Source of the DNA: Coix lacryma-jobi var. lacryma-jobi
Taxonomy: Eukaryota; Streptophyta; Magnoliopsida; Poales; Poaceae
Assembly (NCBI GenBank): GCA_009763385.1
Contig: CM019823.1
Coordinates: 87,555,104-87,619,103 of the forward strand
Reading direction: 5' to 3'
Length of the DNA: 64,000 bases
Shown here: positions 53,481 to 61,875 of the stretch, piece by piece
How positions within the stretch are numbered: the first letter of the stretch is position 1
Layout of the letters: the number at the start of each line of letters is the position of its first letter
Notes under the pieces: generated by a model
Told to the model about the DNA's origin: nothing
Database searches by the model: none
The model's input: the letters and a program-made list of their open reading frames with translations, nothing else
Translations under genes and position numbers: made by a program

Positions 53481-56400
53481 TGTGACGTAACGGCTCTAAT
53501 CCCATGGCCCACTGATCACCGTCAACCACTGACAGTCGATCCGTATAGCCAAGAGATTAGGACCGGTTCCGCTACTGGGCTACATCAGTGCCCGATGTCC
53601 GCAGGATCATCTCACAATTCAGTTACAATCTCTTGAACATTTTGACAAATAACATCGGAGTAAATAGCGGAAGACTTAGATAACAATAGTTTTACAAACC
53701 AGGGTTCAACATAAAATCAAGTGAAGTTATTACAGACCATAGTTCAAATAGATAGAGTCGGCAAGTAGCATATGACAACAACTTAATGTAAAGATACATC
53801 ACCCAGCCCGAGGGTGAATAATCACTCATCGGCCTCATCGGCCTCCTCCTGAACAACAGTCACACAGCAGGGTCCAAGGCATACTGAGGAATCTGCCATA
53901 CCTGCAACATGGGTAATAAAACCCTGAGTACAAAGGTACTCAACAAGACTTACCCGACTAAAGAAAAAGGGAGAAGACTCAGGAATGCAGGCTTAGGGTA
54001 GTCAAGGTAAGGCTTAAGCAAGATCAAGTATTTTGCAGAAAAGCATTTTTGTAAATCTTATTTTATTTTGAAAGATTCAGTATTCCTCAATTCTTCATCC
54101 TTCATGATTCATTTTACATTTCAAAACATTCCTAGTTGAGAACCACTCTCCGTTGAGAGTCAATGGAACAAGTCTCCATAACCGAGGAGCAACGTTAATC
54201 CGGATAAAGAATACTCAGCTGAGGATCCCTATTCACACTGCATATGTAGCACCCAAGCTTGCATATGCCAACTCGTCTTCCACGATTCCTCCAAGATTGG
54301 GCCCGGTCCTACGCCACCCGGAAGTACAGTACACCACTCCAATCCGGGCCTCTAACCCACGTGGGTACATGCTACTTCCGCCATCTCTCCACTCCCAGTG
54401 CGCGGTTGTCGGTCCAATAATGGATTTCTCGGAGCCAGAGCTTTCCGTAGTATGTGAATAGTTGCAAGTCCTGCCCAGCAGGCCCCCATACGGATGGTCC
54501 CTAATTTTCCAGCCAGCAACTGTGCCTTGGTTATATCTCACCCAAGCGCAACAGTCCTGTCAGTTTTTCAACCCTGTCCCGGTCGGTGTCAACTGTTGAG
54601 TCCCGGACTACAACATGACGGCACCGTACGCAAGGACAACCTCTCCTTCCCATTGACTAAGTACGGATCAGATACTTAGCCAATAGTGGGAGTAAAACCA
54701 AAATCCCATAAAGATTCTTAAGTGATCACACTTTTGAAATTGGCCTTTTTATTGCAAATCTATTTAATAGCATTGCTAAGCATTTTTCAAATACTTTTTG
54801 AAAGGCAGGTATCGGGTGTATCAGTGGTCAAGGTGGATAGTGCATCAATTAGGATAGCACACAACTCCTATAAACCTAATGCAATAATTTAACTCAAAAG
54901 CATTTAAGGAAACATTTTATAAATTCAAGGAAAGGGGTTAAATGCACCGGGGCTTGCCTTGGATGGCAAAAAGAGCAGACTCGGGGTTGGTGGTGTAGAT
55001 GCCGGAGCTCGGGGTCGCCTCGGGGGCAGATCCTTCGGTGGCTACCTCGACTGCAGGTTCTTCTTCGTCAACTATACGGATGCAATGATGAATGCTCATG
55101 AGAATGATGATATGGACTTAAGGTACAAGACAATTCTACTGATTCTAGATTACTCTTAAACAAGGCATGATTGAAATCTAGGTTGAGCATAAAAGGTAAC
55201 CATTTCTTCCTTAAGCAATATTGATTAAACTAGACCTTATTATAATTATCCTAAGCATCAACCAATCATAGCATCACAAACATCATAGACCACAGGGTAG
55301 GGGTCTATGAACATCAATCAATCCAAAGATCACATCATCAACACTTATTACCAACCCTAATCCATCTTTTCTATTTTCTTAATTTATTTAAAAGGTCATT
55401 TTATGAAGTTGCTCCAAAAATTACCAAATAAATCACATAAGTTCATTATGGTGTAGATAGATGGAAAAACAAATTTCATAATTTTTGGAGGTCATTAAGG
55501 TGCTCAAATAAAATCAGACATTAATTAGCAAAAGGCACTATTTAACAATTAAAATAAAAGCTCAAAAATCAACTTGTTCCAAAAGACTTCAAAATTTTAC
55601 CAGAGACTAAACATGGCATAAGAAGCTCACAAAAATTTGTCTCATGATTTTTGGAGTTATAAATCACTCTCCAAAAATACCAAAACCTTCATTTTTCAAT
55701 TAAAAGGGGAATTTTATATTTTCAAATTTTTGCACAAAACTCAAGTTTCAAATTTTTATAAAATACTTCAGAGCATAAAGAGTCTACCACAAAAATTTCA
55801 GAATTTTTGGATGCACACAGAAAATCATACAAAAAAGAGAAAACAGAACACTATTCACAACTATCAGAAAAAGAGAAGAGCACTGTGCTCGTTCTAGGCC
55901 GGGCTCGGCGAGTCGCGGGGCTCGGGCGAAACGGAGAAGTGAGCCTCGGTCCGAGGCCGGGCTCGGGCGAGACGGAGTTGAAGCAGAGGCCGAAGGCTCG
56001 GATGCTTACCACGTGTCGGAGGCAGGGCTCGAGGGTGAGGCTCGACTCGTTCTCGAGGGTGAGGCTCGACTCGAAGGTGGGGCTCGACACGAAGGTGGGG
56101 CTCGACACGCTCGTGGGAGAAGATGACCGCGGCGGCGCTCCGGCGGTCCGGCGGTCCTGAGCAACAACAGCGACCGCAAGGGCCGGGTTAGAGTCGCACG
56201 GGGTCAAGGAACACAACACGGGGGTCGGGAGAAGGTATCTGTGGCCGGAGACGGCGAATTCCACGAACCCGAGCTCGCCGGGTTTCGGCCGGGGATGGGG
56301 ACGGCGAGCTTACGCCGGGCAAACGGCGGCGGGGAAGGTGAAATTGAAAGGTGGGAAAGCTTCACGAGCTCAAGGCGGAGCTTCTGAGCTAGGAGGTGGA

Positions 56401-57620
56401 GCGGAGGAGTGTCTGGAGAGTGCTGGCCACGGTGGCGGAGGTGGAAGCTCCGGCGGCTTATATAGCCGCGGCTATGGGACGGTAGAGAGCTCGAGGTCAC
56501 GCGGTTAAGGTTTGCGGGGGCGTGCGCACTCGATTGCGCTCTGGCGGATAAGCTGGCGCGCAGCCGGGGCTCGGGCGCAATGCTCGGCCGGCGATGGCCA
56601 CGCGGCGGCGGCGGCTGGGCACTGTAGGGGCCGAGAGCGATGGTCAGCGCTCGCGTGCGAGCGCGGAGGGAACAGGGGAACATCGGTGGCAGGTTGGTGG
56701 CGCGTGGGGAGCAGCCGCCTGCGCTGCAGCCGCAGCGCCGGCGCCATGGCCGGGCCCCCCCTGGCCTCTGGCTCTACGGGAAGAAGAACAGTGCTAGGGT
56801 CTAGGGTTTGACTTTTGGCTGGTTTCTGAATTTTGCAAAAATCTCCCAAAATTTGAACTGTGCGACAAAAACTCAAAACACCAAAGTTGTTCAGAAAAGT
56901 GAGATCTACAACTTTGTCAATATGAACATTTTCAAATTCCAAATAGTTTTTGAACTACATTCAAAAACAGAAAAGGGGACACTTTTCAAATTTGAATCAA
57001 TTCAAAATTACTTTGGATTTTATACTGAAACTAGAAAATCTTCAAACATGAAAGCTGTTCCTTTTATCAAAACCTACAACTTTGCTATAATACACTTTTC
57101 CAGAAACTCATTAGTTTTTGAACTCTTTTTGAAAACTGAAAAGGGAACAAAAGTTGGGGTTTGATTGAATTTGAAATAACTCAAAACTTTGTACTGCAAC
57201 TTGAAAATTTGTAAATACCAAAGTTGTTTCTCTTTGACAGCTCTACAACTTTGCTTTTTGGACCAACCCCAAATTTTGAATAATTTTTAAATTACACCAG
57301 AGGGATAAAATCCAGGATTTGGAAATTAGGGTTTTGCAAAAGGGATTTGAAATCAAATTCTGATTTTTGAACTTTGGCCAACACAACAAAACTTCAAGAC
57401 ACCAAAGGAACAAGAATTACACAAAACTAATCACAGAGATGAAATTACCATTTTGCCCTAGTAGAGAGAAGTGGGCTAATTAGGATTTTTGCAATAGAGG
57501 TAATTCACATAAAATGATACACTTAGCAAAATGCATACACATGAAATCATGATCAAGATGCTTAATGATGATAATGATGATATGTCAAGTTAATTACAGT
57601 TAAACACCAGAGGTGTTACA
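53481..57620 (-). repeat. 3' LTR of element E (4140 bp)
   Basis: TGTGACGTAACGG...AGGTGTTACA. It contains a GAGTAC-aaag-GTACTC hairpin (53926-53941) and an AT-rich part (55200-55860). A GC-rich part follows (55890-56800). TATA for the minus strand lies at 56457-56464 (TATATAAG). ORFs inside (54153-54461, 56204-56683 and others) are not supported. Confidence 0.9.
56457..56464 (-). promoter_or_regulatory. LTR TATA box of element E (3' LTR copy)
   Basis: Minus strand TATATAAG in a GC-rich context, about 1160 bp into the LTR in the sense direction. The 5' LTR copy would lie beyond base 64000. Confidence 0.6.
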
Positions 57621-57655
57621 GCCTCCCCCCCTTAAAGAAATCTCGCCCCGAGATT
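57621..57655 (-). promoter_or_regulatory. Polypurine tract and hairpin of element E
   Basis: Minus strand AAGGGGGGGAGGC directly inside the LTR, preceded in the sense direction by the hairpin AATCTCG-ggg-CGAGATT (57639-57655). Element B has the same arrangement at 27421-27456. Confidence 0.8.
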
Positions 57656-57697
57656 CCACGTCTTATGAAAGGACAAAGAAGGGATAAAGGCAAAACC

Positions 57698-60600
57698 TTA
57701 CATGGGCAGTGATTCGAGAAAGTCGGGGTAGTTCTTTGCTAAGAAGTCTTCAGATTCCCAAGTAGCTTCTTCTTCTGAGTGCTGGTTCCACTGGATTTTG
57801 TACCACCTTGTGGTAGTTCTTCGAGTAACTCGATCTTTGTGATCCAACACGCGAACTGGATATTCCGAGTAGGATAGATCAGGCTCTAGCTCGACACCTT
57901 CAACTTCCACGACATGTTCTGGTACTCGGAGGCACTTCTTAAGTTGGGAGACATGGAAAACATTGTGGACAGCAGAGAGATGATCGGGCAACTTCAGCTT
58001 GTAAGCTACCTTGCCACAACATTCCAAAATCTCAAACGGACCAATGTAGCGGGGTGCTAACTTTCCCTTGACCCCAAAACGAGTGACTCCTTTGGTTGGT
58101 GAGACCTTGAGATATACATAATCTCCAACTTGAAACTTCAGAGGTCGACGTCTCTTGTCAGCATAACTCTTTTGTCGGGATTGGGCAATCTTCATGTTCT
58201 CCTGTATCTGCTTGACTTTCTCTTCCATATCTTTGACCAGGTCAACTCCAAAGAATTCTCTTTCTCCAGGCTCAGACCAACTGAGGGGTGTACGACAACG
58301 ACGACCGTACAGTGCTTCAAAGGGTGCCATTTTGATGCTCTCTTGATAACTGTTATTATATGAGAACTCCGCCAAGGGCAAACAGTCATCCCAAGTATCT
58401 GCGAAGGTGAGCGCACATGCTCTCAACATATCTTCTAACACTTGGTTGACTCGCTCAGTTTGTCCATCTGTTTGTGGATGATACGCTGTGCTGTATAAGA
58501 GTTGGGTTCCAAGTGAGGTATGGAACGCTTTCCAGAACTTTGCAACAAACTGGGTACCGCGGTCCGAGACAATGGTCTTGGGTATGCCATGAAGCTTCAC
58601 TATGTTGTTCTTGTACAAGGCGGCATATGTGGGGACGGTGTAAATGGTCTTGACTGGCAGAAAGTGAGCTTGTTTGGTGAGTCGGTCCACGATTACCCAA
58701 ATGGAATCAAAACCTTTCCGAGTCTTGGGTAGCCCATTGATAAAATCCATGCTGATATCTTCCCACTTCCAGGCAGGTACAGATAAAGGCTGCAATTCTC
58801 CTCCAGGCTTCATGTGCACGGCTTTGACTTTCTGACAAGTGTCACAGCGAGCGACATAGCGAGCGATTTCAATCTTCATCTTTGTCCACCAGAATCTCTG
58901 CCTTAGATCCTGGTACATCTTGTTGCTGCCGGGGTGGATGGAAAACCTAGACAGGTGTGCCTCATCAAGGATCAACTGTCTCAATTCAGGCACCTTGGGA
59001 ACTACTAGACGGTTCTTGAACCAAACAACTCCTACATCATCGATCCTGAAACAATCAGCCTTACCGGTCTGGACCTTTTCGATGATGTGCTTGATTCCAG
59101 GGTTATCTTTCTGTGCAGCGATGATTTGTTCCTTGACCGATGTTTCTATCCTGACATTGTTCAGGCTTCCTTGCGGAACTATCTCAATACCCATCCTTTC
59201 AAGAGCATGGCACAAAGAAAGATCATAGGGCTCCGTCGTCAGACAGTTGCAGTATGACTTGCGACTGAGGGCATCGGCAACTACATTTGCCTTACCAGGA
59301 TGGTAATGCACTTCGATATCATAGTCCTTGATTAACTCAAGCCATCTTCGCTGCCTCATGTTCAGCTCTTCTTGGGTGAAGATATACTTCAGGCTCTTAT
59401 GATCGGTGTACACATGGCAGGTACTGCCCAACAGATAATGACGCCATATCTTCAAAGCATGCACCACTGCTGCTAACTCAAGGTCATGGGTTGGATAATT
59501 CTCCTCATGTCGCCTAAGCTGCCGTGAGGCATAAGCGATCACTCGACCTTCTTGCATCAAAACACAGCCCAAACCAATACCAGATGCATCACAGTATACA
59601 TCAAAGGGTTTCTCGATGTCTGGTTGAGCTAGGACTGGTGATGTAGTTAGTAGTTTCTTCAAGGCTTGAAAAGCTTGCTCACAGGCTGGTGACCAAACAA
59701 ATTCCACGGAATTCTTCAACAACTCTGTGATAGGCTTGGCTATTCTGGAGAAATCTGGGATGAAACGACGATAGTATCCAGCCATTCCCATGAAGCTGCG
59801 AACTTCGCGGACAGTGGTAGGTGGCTTCCAATCCAAGATATCTGCCACTTTTTCAGGGTCAACTGACACACCTTCAGCGGACAGGACATGACCAAGGAAT
59901 TGAATTCGGTCTAGCCAGAATTCACATTTACTGAACTTGGCATACAGCTGGTGATCTCTGAGACGAGAGAGAACGACACGAAGATGCTTGGCATGATCTT
60001 CAGGAGTTCTTGAATAAACAAGGATGTCGTCAATGAACACGACTACAAATTTATCGAGCTCTGGCATGAACACAGAGTTCATGAGATACATGAAATGAGC
60101 GGGTGCATTGGTCAAACCAAAAGACATGACCAAGTACTCATATAGGCCGTATCTGGTGGTGAAAGCTGTTTTGGGAATATCTTTGGGACGAATCTTTATT
60201 TGGTGATAGCCAGATCTGAGGTCGATCTTGGAAAACACTCTGGCTCCAGATAACTGGTCAAAAAGAAGGTCAATGCGAGGCAAAGGATATTTATTCTTGA
60301 TGGTGACCTCATTGAGCGGGCGATAGTCAACGCACAGACGAAGGCTTTTGTCCTTCTTCTTCACAAAGATAGCAGGACAGCCCCAAGGAGATGAACTTGG
60401 GCGAATGAGACCCTTATCCAATAGCTCTTGCAATTGGATCTTCAGCTCTGCCAACTCTCTGGGAGGCATTCGATAAGCTCTACGGGCTATAGGAGCAGTC
60501 CCGGGCTTTAGCTCTATAGCAAACTCAACATCACGGTCAGGAGGCAGACCGGGTAGATCTTCTGGAATGACATCAGGGAACTCACAGACCACGGGAATAT

Positions 60601-60865
60601 CCCTGACTTCCGGAACACAGGCGGTATTCAACTGGGTGGTTGCTGGCTTTTGAGGCATAGGAAGTTGGAGAAGGAGTTTGGAAGTGCTGTTAGGAATATC
60701 CACTCTCACAACTCTATTCAAGATGTCTATCATGGCTTTATGCTGACACATCCAAAGATTGCTTTTGAACGAAACTGACTGATAAGATTCATTGATGCAA
60801 GGGTAGATAACTGATACAGAAGTTCGATAAAAACCACTGACTGACAAAAGAAAGGTACAAGACAA
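57698..60865 (-). CDS. Chromovirus pol: reverse transcriptase, RNase H, integrase, chromodomain (1055 aa)
   Basis: An intact polyprotein. The first 40 residues match nothing I know. A protease tail (H-K-A-M-I-D, about 42-47) follows, but the catalytic D-S/T-G part is missing. Reverse transcriptase covers about 150-345 with V-D-Y-R-P-L-N and F-I-D-D-I-L-V-Y-S (279-280 catalytic). RNase H covers about 420-540 (Y-C-D-A-S, Y-T-D-H-K, A-D-A-L-S-R). Integrase has a zinc finger at about 637-680 and catalytic D707, D768 and E804. The C-terminus (about 1002-1050: P-V-R-V-L-D, W-Y-K-I-Q-W, A-T-W-E-S-E) matches the chromodomain of Tekay/Del elements, which directs integration to chromatin. The start is in a different frame from the upstream ORF, 88 nt away, so how pol is translated is unclear. 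Confidence 0.93.
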   Translation of the reverse strand: MSCTFLLSVSGFYRTSVSVIYPCINESYQSVSFKSNLWMCQHKAMIDILNRVVRVDIPNSTSKLLLQLPMPQKPATTQLNTACVPEVRDIPVVCEFPDVIPEDLPGLPPDRDVEFAIELKPGTAPIARRAYRMPPRELAELKIQLQELLDKGLIRPSSSPWGCPAIFVKKKDKSLRLCVDYRPLNEVTIKNKYPLPRIDLLFDQLSGARVFSKIDLRSGYHQIKIRPKDIPKTAFTTRYGLYEYLVMSFGLTNAPAHFMYLMNSVFMPELDKFVVVFIDDILVYSRTPEDHAKHLRVVLSRLRDHQLYAKFSKCEFWLDRIQFLGHVLSAEGVSVDPEKVADILDWKPPTTVREVRSFMGMAGYYRRFIPDFSRIAKPITELLKNSVEFVWSPACEQAFQALKKLLTTSPVLAQPDIEKPFDVYCDASGIGLGCVLMQEGRVIAYASRQLRRHEENYPTHDLELAAVVHALKIWRHYLLGSTCHVYTDHKSLKYIFTQEELNMRQRRWLELIKDYDIEVHYHPGKANVVADALSRKSYCNCLTTEPYDLSLCHALERMGIEIVPQGSLNNVRIETSVKEQIIAAQKDNPGIKHIIEKVQTGKADCFRIDDVGVVWFKNRLVVPKVPELRQLILDEAHLSRFSIHPGSNKMYQDLRQRFWWTKMKIEIARYVARCDTCQKVKAVHMKPGGELQPLSVPAWKWEDISMDFINGLPKTRKGFDSIWVIVDRLTKQAHFLPVKTIYTVPTYAALYKNNIVKLHGIPKTIVSDRGTQFVAKFWKAFHTSLGTQLLYSTAYHPQTDGQTERVNQVLEDMLRACALTFADTWDDCLPLAEFSYNNSYQESIKMAPFEALYGRRCRTPLSWSEPGEREFFGVDLVKDMEEKVKQIQENMKIAQSRQKSYADKRRRPLKFQVGDYVYLKVSPTKGVTRFGVKGKLAPRYIGPFEILECCGKVAYKLKLPDHLSAVHNVFHVSQLKKCLRVPEHVVEVEGVELEPDLSYSEYPVRVLDHKDRVTRRTTTRWYKIQWNQHSEEEATWESEDFLAKNYPDFLESLPM

Positions 60866-60953
60866 GATACAGACTCGACTAAACAGAAGACCAACTAACG
60901 CCCCAAACCTAGACTAAGGCTTTAGGTGAGCAGATGGTACAGACACAAGGAAT

Positions 60954-61562
60954 CTAGTCATCATCGATGAAGATCAACTCTTCGTCATCATCATCATCCT
61001 CGACGATAAGCTCAGGCTCTTCCTCCTCATCTTCATCTTCAACGTGGACATCTTCAGCAGGTTCCACTTCCACGTTCTGATCGGGCTTATATTCCACTTC
61101 AGGTTCCTCCACGACTCCGTCTTCGGGGTCTTCCATAACCGGGGGTACCAAGGGATGGAGTTGATCATGCAGCTGATGCACTTCCTCGTGAAGCATATCA
61201 TTGTACTGCTCGATCTGGGCGGTGTATTGCTGCAGTCCATGGAGCTGGGCTCTGGCCACGTCCTCGCGGGTCCAAGCATCATTGCGCTGCTCGATAGCGC
61301 GAATCGTGTTCCGGTTGGCCTGCTCCAGGGAAGCTCGTGCCTCATAAAACTCCATGCGAGAAAGGTAGAAGTCATGCTCCATGTTCTCCATTTCAGCCTT
61401 CAGATTTTTGATTTCCTCCTTCAGCTGCTTGCGGGTGCGGCGGGGAAAGCGACGGCCATTGGAGGATTCTCCAGTCTCTTCTCCGGTGCGAGGCGCCAGC
61501 TGGTGACGCGGCACACCGTTCGGTCCAGTCGACTTGCGGGCAGTCCGCTTGATGATGGCCAT
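60954..61562 (-). CDS. Coiled-coil protein with histone H3-tail-like N-terminus and acidic C-terminus (202 aa)
   Basis: An intact ORF in the place of gag, first in the element. Residues 1-25 align with the H3 tail with one inserted residue. In H3 numbering A1, K4, T6 to G12 (T-A-R-K-S-T-G), P16-R17 and Q19-L20-A21 are identical; R2, T3, Q5, K14 and K18 are not kept. Lys10 here equals H3 Lys9. A basic patch (G-R-R-F-P-R-R-T-R-K, 37-46) could be a nuclear signal. About 45-135 is a coiled coil rich in Glu, Gln and Leu. About 143-202 is extremely acidic, ending in long Asp/Glu runs. No capsid domain or zinc knuckle is present. The H3 similarity is seen directly; mimicry of H3 is inference. It is the probable start because it is the first ATG of the frame and begins the similarity exactly. 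Confidence 0.8.
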   Translation of the reverse strand: MAIIKRTARKSTGPNGVPRHQLAPRTGEETGESSNGRRFPRRTRKQLKEEIKNLKAEMENMEHDFYLSRMEFYEARASLEQANRNTIRAIEQRNDAWTREDVARAQLHGLQQYTAQIEQYNDMLHEEVHQLHDQLHPLVPPVMEDPEDGVVEEPEVEYKPDQNVEVEPAEDVHVEDEDEEEEPELIVEDDDDDEELIFIDDD

Positions 61563-61859
61563 ATCTGGACAAGAGGTTATAGATGAGAAAGGCTAGCAAG
61601 AAAAAGGTATAGGCATACTAACCCAACGAACTCTTTTATAAACTTAAGTGAATGTGACATGATGCATGAATCGTTCCTACGGAACAAGGCAATGCAACTA
61701 CTAAGGTAAGGTACATAGGGCTTATACAAGTTGTCTTGCTACTAGTTGCCAAAGACAAGATGAGATGAGAGAAGCAATTTGGACTCAAAATAGTCAAGTT
61801 TAGCTTTTGTTAAAAACATTTTGAAGTTTTCGCAAAAAGATTGCGACGTCATAGTGAGA
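61563..61859 (-). other. Leader of element E
   Basis: About 300 bp between primer site and first ORF. AT-rich, with nothing further recognised. Confidence 0.6.
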
Positions 61860-61860
61860 T

Positions 61861-61872
61861 GCTCCGATACCA
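61861..61872 (-). promoter_or_regulatory. Primer binding site, tRNA-Met type (element E)
   Basis: Minus strand TGGTATCGGAGC, 3 nt from the 5' LTR at 61876. Confidence 0.8.
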
Positions 61873-61875
61873 CTC

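Noticed and set aside
53900..53960. Mini-intron in the LTR of E (GTAAGT and TGCAG on the minus strand)
   Set aside because: The distance is only about 45 nt, too short for a plant intron.
54153..54461. 102-codon ORF, identical at 62548-62856
   Set aside because: Identity only reflects the young LTR pair of E; no domain and no coding signal.
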